Source: Corynebacterium singulare (GTDB lineage: Bacteria; Actinomycetota; Actinomycetes; Mycobacteriales; Mycobacteriaceae). Taken from it: a DNA stretch of 64,000 nucleotides. Below the pieces are notes generated by a model, which saw only the letters and a list, made by a program, of their open reading frames with translations, ran no database searches and had not been told where the DNA came from. The translations under genes and the position numbers were made by a program. Positions 43,608 to 52,944 of the stretch are shown piece by piece. The stretch is from contig NZ_CP010827.1 in assembly GCF_000833575.1 (NCBI RefSeq), positions 1,971,993 to 2,035,992 of the forward strand. The letters run 5' to 3'. Every line of letters starts with the position of its first letter. Position 1 is the first letter of the stretch.

Positions 43608-46364
43608 ATGGCTGATTTGGACGCTGTCAACGGCGACTCCAACTTCCCCATCGTCCGCGATGGTGTAGCCGCGTACCTGCACGACTCCGACCCGGAGGAG
43701 ACCCGCGAGTGGATGGATTCCCTCGACGGTCTGCTTGATTCTTCCGATCCGGAACGTGCCCGCTACCTCATGCTGCGCCTTCTTGAGCGTGCCACCGCCA
43801 AGCGTGTTCCACTGCCGTCCCTGACGTCTACGGACTTCGTTAACACCATTCCGACCTCCCTCGAGCCGGAATTCCCCGGCGACGAGGAGCTAGAGAAGCG
43901 CTACCGTCGTTGGATCCGCTGGAACGCCGCCATCATGGTGCACCGCGCACAGCGTCCGGGCATTGGCGTTGGTGGCCACATTTCCACCTACGCTGGCGCT
44001 GCCCCGCTCTACGAGGTGGGCCTGAACCACTTCTTCAAGGGCAAGGACGATCCGTCCGGCGGTGACCAGATCTTCTTCCAGGGCCACGCCTCCCCGGGCG
44101 TCTACGCCCGCGCCTTCATGGAAGGCCGCTTGACTGAAGAGGACATGGACAGCTTCCGCCAGGAGCACTCCCGCGGTGAGAATAAGGGCCTGCCTTCGTA
44201 CCCGCACCCACGCCTGATGCCGGACTTCTGGGAGTTCCCAACTGTTTCCATGGGTCTTGGCCCGATTAATGCTATCTACCAGGCTCGTTTCAACAAGTAC
44301 CTGGAGACCCGCGGCATCAAGGACACCTCCAAGCAGCACGTGTGGGCCTTCCTCGGTGACGGTGAGATGGATGAGCCGGAGTCCCGTGGTCTGCTACAGA
44401 TGGCGTCCCTCTATGAGCTGGACAACCTCACCTTCGTGGTGAACTGTAACCTGCAGCGCTTGGACGGCCCGGTGCGCGGTAACACGCAGATTATCCAGGA
44501 GCTGGAGTCCTTCTTCCGTGGCGCCGGCTGGTCCGTCATCAAGGTCGTGTGGGGCCGCGGTTGGGACAAGCTTCTCGACGCTGACAAGGAAGGCGCCCTT
44601 GTCAACATCATGAACACCACGTCGGATGGTGACTACCAGACCTTCAAGGCCAACGATGGCGCCTACGTGCGTGAACACTTCTTCGGCCGCGATGAGCGCA
44701 CGCTCAAGCTGGTTGAGGACATGACCGATGATGAGATCTGGGCACTGCGCCGTGGTGGCCACGATTATCGCAAGATCTACGCTGCGTATGACAAGGCTCT
44801 GAGCTACGCCGGCACCGGCCGCCCGACCGTCATCCTGGCCCACACCATTAAGGGCTACGGCCTGGGCCACAACTTCGAAGGCCGTAACGCTACCCACCAG
44901 ATGAAGAAGCTGACGCTGGAGGATCTCAAGCTCTTCCGCGATAAGCAGGGTATCCCGATTTCGGATGAGCAGCTTGAGGCTGATCCGTACCTGCCGCCCT
45001 ACTACCACCCGGGTCCGGAGACTCCGGAAATCAAGTACATGCTGGAGCGTCGTAAGGAGCTCGGTGGCTTCCTGCCGGAGCGCCGCGAGAACTTCACCAC
45101 GCTGACCACCCCGGATCTGTCCAAGCTGCGCTCGGTGCGCAAGGGCTCGGGCAAGCAGGATGTGGCCACGACCATGGCTCTGGTTCGAACCTTCAAGGAG
45201 CTCATGCGTGACAAGGAGCTGGGCAAGCGCGTTGTGCCGATCATCCCGGATGAGGCCCGCACCTTCGGTATGGACTCCTGGTTCCCGACCTTGAAGATTT
45301 GGAACCCACGCGGCCAGAACTACGTGCCGGTGGACCATGACCTCATGCTCTCCTACCGCGAGGCTACTGACGGCCAGATCCTCCACGAAGGTATTTCTGA
45401 GGCCGGCGCTGCCGCGTCCTTCACCGCCGCTGCAACCTCCTACGCCACCCAGGGCGAGGCCATGATTCCGCTGTACATCTTCTACTCGATGTTCGGCTTC
45501 CAGCGCACCGGCGATGCCTTCTGGGCCGCCGGCGACCAGCTGGGCCGCGGCTTCATCATCGGTGCTACTGCCGGCCGCACCACCCTGACCGGTGAGGGCC
45601 TGCAGCACATGGATGGTCACTCCCCGATCCTGGCATCGACCAACCCAGCGGTTGAGGTCTACGACCCAGCTTTCGGCTACGAAATTGCTCACCTTGTTCC
45701 GCGCGGTATCGAGCGCATGTACGGCGAAGACAACGAGCCGATCATGTACTACATCACCGTGTACAACGAGCCGGTGAAGCAGCCGGCCGAGCCGGAGAAC
45801 CTCGACGTCGAGGGCCTGCACAAGGGCATTTACCACTACAACACCGCTGAGTCCGGCTCCATCCCGGCCAACATCCTGGCCTCCGGTGTCGGTGTCTATG
45901 AGGCGCTGCGTGCCCAGGAAATCTTGGCCGAGCAGTTCGACGTCAAGGCTTCGCTGTTCTCCGTCACCTCGTGGGTCAACCTGGCCCGCGATGGCGCTGC
46001 CCGCAACAAGGAGGCCCTGCAGAAGGGCAGCACCCCGACCGAGGCTTTCGCCACCTCCCAGCTCAAGGGCTTTGAGGGACCGTACATCGGTGTCTCCGAC
46101 TTCGCCACGGACCTGCAGGAGCAGATTCGCCCCTACGTGCCGGGCGAGTACATCGTCCTGGGCACGGACGGCTTCGGCTTCTCCGATACCCGTGAGGGCG
46201 CTCGCCGCTTCTTCAACAACGACGCCGAGTCCATCGTCGTCGCCGTCCTCGAGGGCCTGGCTCGCGAGGGCAAGGTGGAGCGTAGCGTCGTGGAGCAGGC
46301 TGCCCGCGACCTGAAGATCGATGACCCGACGGCTACCTTCGCCGCCTCCTCCGATGAGGACTAA
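43608..46364 (+). CDS. aceE: Pyruvate dehydrogenase E1 component AceE
   Basis: Thiamine-diphosphate-dependent, homodimeric E1 that decarboxylates pyruvate and passes the acetyl group to the lipoyl E2. The protein of 918 residues has the family length. Features seen are [19 protein letters not shown] near residue 110, the ThDP motif [14 protein letters not shown] with [14 protein letters not shown], and [17 protein letters not shown]. The start is ATG 43608 after GGAGGATTCA; an upstream in-frame ATG at 43572 is less likely. In corynebacteria E1 joins E2 and OdhA in a mixed complex. A strong terminator follows. Confidence 0.97.
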   Translation: MADLDAVNGDSNFPIVRDGVAAYLHDSDPEETREWMDSLDGLLDSSDPERARYLMLRLLERATAKRVPLPSLTSTDFVNTIPTSLEPEFPGDEELEKRYRRWIRWNAAIMVHRAQRPGIGVGGHISTYAGAAPLYEVGLNHFFKGKDDPSGGDQIFFQGHASPGVYARAFMEGRLTEEDMDSFRQEHSRGENKGLPSYPHPRLMPDFWEFPTVSMGLGPINAIYQARFNKYLETRGIKDTSKQHVWAFLGDGEMDEPESRGLLQMASLYELDNLTFVVNCNLQRLDGPVRGNTQIIQELESFFRGAGWSVIKVVWGRGWDKLLDADKEGALVNIMNTTSDGDYQTFKANDGAYVREHFFGRDERTLKLVEDMTDDEIWALRRGGHDYRKIYAAYDKALSYAGTGRPTVILAHTIKGYGLGHNFEGRNATHQMKKLTLEDLKLFRDKQGIPISDEQLEADPYLPPYYHPGPETPEIKYMLERRKELGGFLPERRENFTTLTTPDLSKLRSVRKGSGKQDVATTMALVRTFKELMRDKELGKRVVPIIPDEARTFGMDSWFPTLKIWNPRGQNYVPVDHDLMLSYREATDGQILHEGISEAGAAASFTAAATSYATQGEAMIPLYIFYSMFGFQRTGDAFWAAGDQLGRGFIIGATAGRTTLTGEGLQHMDGHSPILASTNPAVEVYDPAFGYEIAHLVPRGIERMYGEDNEPIMYYITVYNEPVKQPAEPENLDVEGLHKGIYHYNTAESGSIPANILASGVGVYEALRAQEILAEQFDVKASLFSVTSWVNLARDGAARNKEALQKGSTPTEAFATSQLKGFEGPYIGVSDFATDLQEQIRPYVPGEYIVLGTDGFGFSDTREGARRFFNNDAESIVVAVLEGLAREGKVERSVVEQAARDLKIDDPTATFAASSDED

Positions 46365-46394
46365 GGCTTAGGGCTAAAAGCTTCACGCCCTCCA

Positions 46395-46426
46395 GCCCCT
46401 TCTGTCCCGCTTCGGGCAGAAGGGGC
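46395..46426 (+). terminator. Intrinsic terminator after aceE
   Basis: GCCCCTTCTG (46395-46404) pairs with CAGAAGGGGC (46417-46426), and the loop itself pairs CCCG with CGGG. ATTCTCAT follows. It is 30 bases after the aceE stop. Confidence 0.85.
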
Positions 46427-46594
46427 ATTCTCATGCTCAAAGCCACAACGGCAACTGCCCTACCTGACAATTTTTCCTCCAAAAATTGAGGCAGGGGCGA
46501 CAACTTTGGCAGATAGGGCAGTTCAGCCACCGCGCGGGGCTCGGCCGCCAACAGCAAAGGGCACGACCGCTATCAGCAAAGGGCTCAGCCGCCG

Positions 46595-47614
46595 TCAGCG
46601 GGAACTAGCGAGCACACGGTCAAGGACACGGCCCAGCGCCTTAGAGACCTCGAGTGGTTCCTCCAGGATGACCATGTGTCCGGCACCCTCGATAGCGGTA
46701 AACGTTGCTGCGGGCCAATGCCGAGCAATGACCTCGGACTGACGCTTCGGGGTGACGATGTCATAGTTGCCCACGACGATTTCCCCTTGGATATCACGGA
46801 GCCGAGCCGCCGCACCGAACTCGGAGTGCTCCACCAAGTCATCAAAGAAGCCAGCGTAGCTCGACATCGGCGTGTCGAGCAGCATGGAGACGTGGAACTG
46901 CAAGCTGTCCATCTGCGGGAAACCTTGCAGGAGTGCGGCGAACGCGGGTGTGACCACCGCTGCTGCCTCGAAGCGCGCGCGATTCATGCGATCGGGAAGG
47001 CGCAGGCAGGCACTGTAGATCGCACCGAGGGTCCGCGATTCCAACATGCGGGCCATTCCCTCGGCAGCAAAGCGCTGCATCGACGTTGAGACCAACAGCA
47101 TTCCCTCGATGCGCTGGGCCACCTGACGTGGGGCACGCCGCAGAAGATTGAGCGCAATCATGCCGCCCATGGAGTGGCCCATCACCACCAGCGGCCCAGT
47201 TGCGGCGCGCTCAGCAATAACTGCGAGAACATCATCGGCTGCGCCCCGCACGGTGCACTCAGAGGGAGCGACGTGGGTGGAGCGGCCGTGGCCGCGGACA
47301 TCGACAAGCACACAACGCACCGAGGGATAGTTTGCGCGGACATCCGCAACCTGCGAATAGAAGCTCTCCGCCGACAAACAGTAACCGTGAATAAAGACCG
47401 CGGTTACCTCGGCATCCGCTGGCCCGACTTCATACCAGGCCACGCGCACGCCCTCGTTGTCCACGAAGCCAGTGGCGCTGACCTGCGTCAAACCAGGCTC
47501 GGTAGTGAGATCATGCAGTTGGGAATGGACGCCGTGCTCAACGCGGCGCATCTGCGGGCGAACGCGGCGCGCCCAGCTGCGGGCGATTGCGGAGGAGCGT
47601 GCTCGAATAATCAT
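46595..47614 (-). CDS. Alpha/beta-fold hydrolase
   Basis: A 339-residue protein whose residues 60-335 are an alpha/beta hydrolase: oxyanion region FIHGYCLSAESF, VDVRGHGRS, nucleophile elbow MGHSMGGMIALN (Ser), acid near VVGNYDIVTP and histidine in IEGAGHMVILEEP. The basic N-terminus (RARSSAIARSWARRVRPQMRR) is unusual and may target membranes. Substrate unknown; its divergence from an acyl carrier protein gene hints at lipid or acyl-ester chemistry. No ribosome site; the ATG may be leaderless. Confidence 0.85.
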   Translation of the reverse strand: MIIRARSSAIARSWARRVRPQMRRVEHGVHSQLHDLTTEPGLTQVSATGFVDNEGVRVAWYEVGPADAEVTAVFIHGYCLSAESFYSQVADVRANYPSVRCVLVDVRGHGRSTHVAPSECTVRGAADDVLAVIAERAATGPLVVMGHSMGGMIALNLLRRAPRQVAQRIEGMLLVSTSMQRFAAEGMARMLESRTLGAIYSACLRLPDRMNRARFEAAAVVTPAFAALLQGFPQMDSLQFHVSMLLDTPMSSYAGFFDDLVEHSEFGAAARLRDIQGEIVVGNYDIVTPKRQSEVIARHWPAATFTAIEGAGHMVILEEPLEVSKALGRVLDRVLASSR

Positions 47615-47640
47615 GACATTTCAATACTAGACTGATACAC

Positions 47641-47943
47641 ATGGCTAACGACCTTTCCGCACAACTGGCCGCCCGCTTTGGCTCCGAGCCGGCCGAGTAC
47701 ACCGATTCTGCTTCCGCTGGCGATACCTATGGTGAGCTCACCCGCCTTATCACGAAAGTCACGGGAATTGAGGAGGGCTTGGAGCGCAACGCCCTCTTGG
47801 AAGACCTTGGGGTGGAGTCGCTTGAGCGCATTGAGCTGGCCATTCGCCTTGAGGAAGCCTGCGGGGTGCGGCTGACTGAAGAAACAATGCTCTCCGTGAA
47901 GACGGTGGGCGAACTTGCTAATTATTTGGAGGAACACTCGTGA
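47641..47943 (+). CDS. Acyl carrier protein
   Basis: A 100-residue acyl carrier protein. The phosphopantetheine serine sits in LGVESLERIELAIRLEE, where the usual DSL is ESL. An N-terminal 25-residue tail precedes the four-helix domain. Corynebacteria use multidomain FAS-I, so a stand-alone ACP here has a less obvious role, perhaps with the neighbouring hydrolase. There is no ribosome site; a -10-like TAGACT (47628-47633) lies 7 bases before the ATG, suggesting a leaderless mRNA. It overlaps the next gene by 4 bases (GTGA). Confidence 0.9.
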   Translation: MANDLSAQLAARFGSEPAEYTDSASAGDTYGELTRLITKVTGIEEGLERNALLEDLGVESLERIELAIRLEEACGVRLTEETMLSVKTVGELANYLEEHS

Positions 47944-48719
47944 TTTCTTATCTCTCCGACATGGACGGCGTGCTCATCAAGGAAGGAGATATGATTCCCG
48001 GCGCGGATAAGTTCATCCAGGCGCTGAAGGATAATGACATCGAGTACATGGTGCTGACTAACAACTCAATGTCGACCCCGCGGGATCTTTCCGCCCGCCT
48101 TAAGAACACTGGCTTGGACATTCCGGCAGAGCGTATTTGGACCTCGGCCACGGCCACCGCAGCTTTCCTCTCGAACCAGGCGGGCCTGTCTACCGCCTAT
48201 GTGGTGGGCGAGTCAGGCCTGACCACCGCACTGCACGAAGCAGGCTGGATTCTCAATGAAACGGAGGCAGACTTCGTGGTGTTGGGTGAGACGCGCACCT
48301 ACTCCTTTGAGGCCATCACGACGGCCATCAACCTCATCCGCAATGGTGCTCGCTTCATTGCCACGAACCCTGACGTCACTGGCCCCGCACCGCAGGGAGT
48401 GCTGCCGGCTACGGGTGCCGTGGCCGCACTCATCACAGCGGCGACCAACCGCGAGCCCTACTATGTGGGCAAACCCAACCCGGTCATGATGCGCAGCGCT
48501 CTGAACAACATTGGCGCGCACTCGGAGAACACCGTGATGATTGGTGACCGGATGGATACTGACGTCAAGTCGGGCCTTGAGGCAGGCATGCGCAGTATCC
48601 TCGTGCGCTCTGGCATCAGTGATGACCGCGAGATTGAGCGCTACCCGTACCGCCCGACGCGCATCATCGATTCCGTGGCGGACCTCTCGGAGCGCATCCT
48701 CGATCCTTTTCAGGACTAG
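47940..48719 (+). CDS. HAD-IIA family phosphatase (NagD-like)
   Basis: A 259-residue haloacid-dehalogenase phosphatase of the NagD/4-nitrophenylphosphatase type. Motif I is YLSDMDGVLIKEG (nucleophile and acid/base aspartates), motif II TNNSMSTP, the lysine is in YYVGKPNPVMM, and motif IV MIGDRMDTDVKSGLEAGM. The start is GTG at 47940 overlapping the acyl carrier protein stop. Substrate unknown; NagD acts on nucleotides. Coupling to the ACP gene suggests a shared pathway, which is inference. Confidence 0.92.
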   Translation: MISYLSDMDGVLIKEGDMIPGADKFIQALKDNDIEYMVLTNNSMSTPRDLSARLKNTGLDIPAERIWTSATATAAFLSNQAGLSTAYVVGESGLTTALHEAGWILNETEADFVVLGETRTYSFEAITTAINLIRNGARFIATNPDVTGPAPQGVLPATGAVAALITAATNREPYYVGKPNPVMMRSALNNIGAHSENTVMIGDRMDTDVKSGLEAGMRSILVRSGISDDREIERYPYRPTRIIDSVADLSERILDPFQD

Positions 48720-48734
48720 GGCTGTGAAACGAGC

Positions 48735-49169
48735 CTAGAGCGCGCGCCGGACTGCACCTTTAAAGCCGTACTCCCCTGCCAGCATCTCTACTGCGCGGCC
48801 TAGGGCTTCCAGCTCGCTGGGCGTGCCGGTAAGGACCTGGCGGCAGCCGATGCCCACGCTGGGGCCACCGCCGAGCGTCATTCCACTCACCGGGTCCCAG
48901 TCGGCATCGCGGCGCCAACGGGTACACCACTGCGCGGTGAGTGGGTCATCGCCCGGCACGATGAATTCGCTCTCGCTGCGGATGCAGCGCGCCATGGCAC
49001 GCTCGATAGCCGGGCGCAGGCCGCGGGGCATGCCCGAAATCTGCAGGACCGCTGTGCCGACTTCACCGCGGGCGCGGTTGGGCCAGCTTTCTGCGGGGCT
49101 GCCGACAGGGCTCGCTGACGTGGCCGGCGCAGATGCGTCGGCGTGCTGCGGGTGAACGCGTAGATTCAC
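48735..49169 (-). CDS. Hypothetical protein downstream of overlapping ORF (144 aa)
   Basis: From GTG 49169 (8 bases after AAAGGAG) a 144-residue protein reads VGTAVLQISGMPRGLRPAIERAMAR in the middle and LEALGRAVEMLAGEYGFKGAVRRAL at the end. I do not recognise it. Its 5' part overlaps another ORF (49063-49326) in a different frame by 107 bases. The two might be separate genes or one ancestral gene split by a frameshift near 49200. Confidence 0.55.
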   Translation of the reverse strand: MNLRVHPQHADASAPATSASPVGSPAESWPNRARGEVGTAVLQISGMPRGLRPAIERAMARCIRSESEFIVPGDDPLTAQWCTRWRRDADWDPVSGMTLGGGPSVGIGCRQVLTGTPSELEALGRAVEMLAGEYGFKGAVRRAL

Positions 49170-49326
49170 TCCTTTGTCTCCTTTGACGTCCGTGTGATGG
49201 CACGCCGGCCTGCGCCGACGCAAGACGAGCTTCGTCTTCCCCTACGAACTTGCCTTCATCACGCCACACGCTGAGCTCAACTTTGGGCCAAGCCGCACGT
49301 GGCTTCGGTGCGTCTGAGTTGCTCAC
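49063..49326 (-). CDS. Hypothetical protein, possibly frameshifted (87 aa)
   Basis: GTG at 49326 follows CGGAGGAAAATT, an excellent ribosome site. The first 35 residues (WPKVELSVWRDEGKFVGEDEAR) look like a real, structured start. After about residue 37 the composition turns to Arg/Ser/Gln (GRQRRQRSESTRSPAARRR), as expected for an out-of-frame reading, and the other frame (to 48735) carries plausible protein. A sequencing or genuine frameshift is likely, or programmed overlap. Confidence 0.45.
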   Translation of the reverse strand: MSNSDAPKPRAAWPKVELSVWRDEGKFVGEDEARLASAQAGVPSHGRQRRQRSESTRSPAARRRICAGHVSEPCRQPRRKLAQPRPR

Positions 49327-49532
49327 AATTTTCCTCCGCCACTTAAGCCTCAACAACCCTCAACCTGCACTTAAGCCCCCGCTGTCTCAATCTCACCTTG
49401 AGACTTCTCCCCCGAAATCCGCCACACGAATCACTTTCGCAACACTAGTGCTCATACGCACCAGCCACGTGCCGCCACCACAGGTACCCCACTACCCCCG
49501 TTGCGCCCACAGCCGGCGACGGCACGGCATAG

Positions 49533-50336
49533 CTACTGCGCCTGGCACTCCTCCCAGATCGCGGTGTTAGCCTCCGCCCACAGCGGTTTGCACCAGTCCC
49601 CAAAATCACGGTCAGTCAGCGCCACCATGGCCCAGTCACCGGCAACCCAAAGGTAGGTGCCACTCATGCCGAAGTGCCCCACGGCATCAGTTGGCAGGCC
49701 ACCCATCCACTGTTCCTTCTCCCCATGGATTTCAAAGCCCAGTCCCCACGTGCAGTCCTTAAAGCTGCCATAGCCTGGCACGATGCCGCGCAGTCCGGGG
49801 AACTGTACGCTGCGCATCTCGTCGACAGTGGAGGGAGCAAGCAGCTGCGGGGACTGCACCTCACGGGCAAAGGCCGCGAGATCATTAACGGTGGAAACCA
49901 CACCGTGGCCCGCCGAACCTTCGAGGGTGGTCGCGCTCATTCCCAGCGGGGCGCACACTCCCTCCGCAAGGTAGTCAGGGAAAGAAAAGTCGGTAGCCTT
50001 CTCCACCACCTCAGCGGCCCACTCATAGCCCGCCGAAGAGTAGATGCGCCGCTGCCCCACGGGCTTCTGCGGCTCACGGGAGTCAAAACCCACACCGGAG
50101 GCATGCGCCAGCAAGTGACGCAGCGTGGAGCCCTCCGGGCCAGCAGGCTGGTCCAGCTCCACCGCACCTTCCTCCACGGCCACCATCACCCCATAGGCAG
50201 CCACAAGCTTGGTCACCGACGCCACTGGGAAGCGGTGGGTGGCATCCCCCACCTGCTCCACCACCTCGCCGCGGTGCAGCAGTGCTCCGGAAACGGTGTC
50301 GACGGGCCACGATTCAATGGAAGAAAAAGCGCTCAT
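49533..50336 (-). CDS. Serine hydrolase of the class C beta-lactamase/PBP4-like fold
   Basis: A 267-residue protein without signal peptide. The active-site motifs are ASVTKLV (Ser40-x-x-Lys43), YSSAGYEWAA (YxA/N variant) and HFGMSGTYLW (HxG in place of KTG). It thus belongs to the esterase/DD-peptidase branch of the beta-lactamase-like hydrolases, lacking proven beta-lactam activity. Length is short for the family. Downstream of it is the excalibur-domain gene, in the same direction after 10 bases. Confidence 0.85.
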   Translation of the reverse strand: MSAFSSIESWPVDTVSGALLHRGEVVEQVGDATHRFPVASVTKLVAAYGVMVAVEEGAVELDQPAGPEGSTLRHLLAHASGVGFDSREPQKPVGQRRIYSSAGYEWAAEVVEKATDFSFPDYLAEGVCAPLGMSATTLEGSAGHGVVSTVNDLAAFAREVQSPQLLAPSTVDEMRSVQFPGLRGIVPGYGSFKDCTWGLGFEIHGEKEQWMGGLPTDAVGHFGMSGTYLWVAGDWAMVALTDRDFGDWCKPLWAEANTAIWEECQAQ

Positions 50337-50346
50337 GCGCTCTAGC

Positions 50347-50982
50347 TTAACGAGGATCCCTCTCGCAGCCTACGCCATCACCGTCTCTGTCGAACTTGGA
50401 ACGAAAACCCGGATCGCTCGGGTAAATCGGGCGACCAAGCGCGTTCCACACATCGAGGCAACGACCATAGGAAGCCGGTGCTGGCGCAGGGGCCGGTGCC
50501 GGCGCAGGGGCCGGAGCAGGCTGTGGTGCCGGGGCTGGTGCGGGCGCCGGAGCAGGGGCAGGAGCCGGTTCAGGCTTCGGTGCAGGAGCAGGCGCAGGCG
50601 CTGGCGCAGGAGCAGGCGCAGGTGCAGGAGCCTGTGGTGAAGGGATAACGCCAGGAAGTGGATTCGGGATAATGCCCTGCTGAACCGCCCAGAACACGCC
50701 TCCGGCGGCGGCTGCGAGTACTGCCGCAGCAATGCCCACGCCGAGGGCGATCTTCTCCCCCTGAGAAGACTGCTGCTCCTCAGCATCAGATGCGTCGTCC
50801 TTAGCGGGGGACTCGAAGCCCGAGGTAGAGGTTGGGTCAGCATCGGACTCAGAGGCAGTAGACGCCGGAGCGACAACCTCCGCGTCGACAGCGCCAGTCT
50901 CTGCATGAGCAGGGACCACGGCGAAAAGAGACAGTGAAACAGAAACAGAAGCGGCGAGAACCGCGCGAGAGAACTTTGTCAT
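50347..50982 (-). CDS. Exported excalibur calcium-binding domain protein with Pro-Ala repeat
   Basis: A 211-residue exported protein: signal peptide (LAASVSVSLSLFAVVPAHA), an acidic segment, a hydrophobic helix near residues 80-100 (LGVGIAAAVLAAAAGGVFWAV), a Pro-Ala repeat of about 55 residues broken by KPE and Q, and a C-terminal excalibur domain with the calcium loop DRDGDGVGCE. Excalibur domains occur in surface proteins of Gram-positives. The repeat may span the cell wall. The tandem 23-bp repeat lies just upstream. Confidence 0.82.
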   Translation of the reverse strand: MTKFSRAVLAASVSVSLSLFAVVPAHAETGAVDAEVVAPASTASESDADPTSTSGFESPAKDDASDAEEQQSSQGEKIALGVGIAAAVLAAAAGGVFWAVQQGIIPNPLPGVIPSPQAPAPAPAPAPAPAPAPAPKPEPAPAPAPAPAPAPAPQPAPAPAPAPAPAPAPASYGRCLDVWNALGRPIYPSDPGFRSKFDRDGDGVGCERDPR

Positions 50983-50991
50983 AAGTACTTG

Positions 50992-51037
50992 TTATATCCC
51001 GTAACACCGCCGCCTTATATCCCGTAACACCGCCGCC
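50992..51037 (-). repeat. Tandem 23-bp duplication upstream of excalibur gene
   Basis: The unit starting TTATATCCCG and ending CCGCCGCC occurs twice in direct tandem (50992-51014 and 51015-51037). It overlaps the promoter region of the excalibur-domain gene, and copy number could change its expression. Confidence 0.9.
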
Positions 51038-51159
51038 GAGGAAATCTCACTACCCCGGGGGTAAAGCACACGTAACAGGCTGGAAAACGGCATTTAACCG
51101 GCGAGCGAATTCTCGCGCCCCAAGTTGCGGAGACGCTTCAGGGGAGAAACCTTTGAAAC

Positions 51160-52800
51160 ATGCGCCGTTCCTTCTCTCGTCGCCGACTCCTGCACGCCAC
51201 CGGCCTGGCCACCGCCACGGCCGCTTCACTCGCCGCATCCTCCGCCTCCGCAGCGGATCCAAATGCTTCCGCCTCCCTCGGCCTCGTTGAGCCGCCGGAA
51301 GGACAGCTCCCCTTCGTACACGGAGTGGCCTCGGGAGATCCGATTCCGGATTCGGTCATTTTATGGACGCGCGTAACGCCCACGGAGGAGGCCCTTCCTG
51401 GCAGCGGCGTGGGCCCAGCAGTCACCGTGGAATGGGAAGTGGCCCGGGATGAGGGGATGGGGGACGTCGTCAAGCGTGGCCACGCCCACGCCACCGCGGA
51501 CCATGACCACACCGTCCACGTGGACCCGCACGGCCTCGAGCCGGACACGGTGTATTTTTACCGCTTCATCGTAGACGGTGCCTCCTCCCCTATTGGACGC
51601 ACCAAGACTGCACCCGCCGCGAATGCCTCCCCGGACAAGCTCACCTTTGGTGTGGCCTCGTGCGCCAATTGGGAGTCCGGTTTCTTCAGCGCCTACCGGG
51701 ACATCGCACAGCGAGCCCGCGGTGGGCAGCTGGACTACATGGTCTTTTTGGGTGATTACATCTACGAGTATCGCTCCGGCGCCTACTCCGGTTTCGGGCC
51801 GGTTCGCCTGCACCACCCAGCGCACGAGATTACAACGCTGGCGGATTACCGCACGCGCTACGGACGCTATCGTACCGACCCGGACTTGCAGGAAGCCCAT
51901 GCAGCGCTGCCATGGGTCGTGGTGTGGGATGACCACGAGATTGCTAACGATAACTGGGCCGGTGGCGCTGAGAACCACAGCCCCGCCACGGAAGGCAGCT
52001 GGGCCGCGCGACAGTCAGCGGCAATGCGCGCCTACTTCGAGTGGATGCCGGTGCGCGCCACCGCGCCATCCGAGGCTGGGCATCTCTACCGTTCCCTCAC
52101 CTTCGGTGACTTGGTGGAGCTGACCATGATGGACCTGCGCACCTACCGCGATGAGCAGGTGTCTTGGAACCCCGTGGCTTTCGCCCAAGAAGGCCGCTCA
52201 ATGCTGGGCTCGGAGCAGTACGCGTGGCTGTTGGGCAAGATTGAGACCTCGCAGGCCACGTGGAAAGTGCTGGGCAATTCCGTCATGTTCGCCCCACTCA
52301 ATCTCATTTCTCTTCAGGAGAACTCCATGACGGCGCAGGTGGCTGCGGCACTGACGGACAACATCACCAGTATCCCCATCAACGGTGACCAGTGGGATGG
52401 GTACTCCGCCGAACGCCGTGCGCTTATCGACGCCCTCCCCACCCACACCCTTTTTCTCACCGGTGACATTCACACCGAATGGGCCCACGCCATCACTACA
52501 GGCAGCCGAGTTGTGGGGGCCGAAATGGTGTGCGCATCCGTCTCGGCGCCCAATATCAACGAGGCGCTCAACCTGCGTCAGGGAAACACCGTCTCACAGA
52601 CCGCACAGCAGCTCCTCCGCGCAGCGAACCCGCACTGCCATCACGTGGACTTGGACAGCCACGGCTACAGCTTTGTCACCATCACCCGCGAGGAGGCACA
52701 GATGCACTGGCTGCGAGTGGAGGACCTGCTTAAACCCGGTTCTCCGGTTCACGAGGCGGTCTCGATGACATTCAAACCAGGCGTTGGTTTCGTGTCATAG
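51160..52800 (+). CDS. phoD: Alkaline phosphatase D family protein (PhoD)
   Basis: A 546-residue exported metallophosphatase. The twin-arginine signal starts MRRSFSRRRLLHATG and ends AADP near residue 35. The PhoD N-terminal Ig-like strand is FVHGVASGDPIPDSVILWTRV. Catalytic metal residues appear in LTFGVASCANW, MVFLGDYIYEY, WVVVWDDHEIANDNW, and LTGDIHTEW. PhoD enzymes hydrolyse phosphodiesters and monoesters outside the cell with Ca/Fe. No Pho box was identified. ATG at 51160. Confidence 0.93.
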   Translation: MRRSFSRRRLLHATGLATATAASLAASSASAADPNASASLGLVEPPEGQLPFVHGVASGDPIPDSVILWTRVTPTEEALPGSGVGPAVTVEWEVARDEGMGDVVKRGHAHATADHDHTVHVDPHGLEPDTVYFYRFIVDGASSPIGRTKTAPAANASPDKLTFGVASCANWESGFFSAYRDIAQRARGGQLDYMVFLGDYIYEYRSGAYSGFGPVRLHHPAHEITTLADYRTRYGRYRTDPDLQEAHAALPWVVVWDDHEIANDNWAGGAENHSPATEGSWAARQSAAMRAYFEWMPVRATAPSEAGHLYRSLTFGDLVELTMMDLRTYRDEQVSWNPVAFAQEGRSMLGSEQYAWLLGKIETSQATWKVLGNSVMFAPLNLISLQENSMTAQVAAALTDNITSIPINGDQWDGYSAERRALIDALPTHTLFLTGDIHTEWAHAITTGSRVVGAEMVCASVSAPNINEALNLRQGNTVSQTAQQLLRAANPHCHHVDLDSHGYSFVTITREEAQMHWLRVEDLLKPGSPVHEAVSMTFKPGVGFVS

Positions 52801-52944
52801 TCCTCGCTGGCGTTAACGAATGCGCCACGAGTAGCGATAAACACACTGTAGCGCTTCACCGCGTTGCATCCCTATCACTCATATTTCTCATGTGCTCTCC
52901 CGAGCGTCTCTCACAGAGCCGCGTTCGCCCAAGGAGTTCCCCGC

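Noticed and set aside
44394..45836. A 480-codon minus-strand frame opposite aceE
   Set aside because: Antisense shadow of a highly expressed, codon-biased gene; no start context or protein features.
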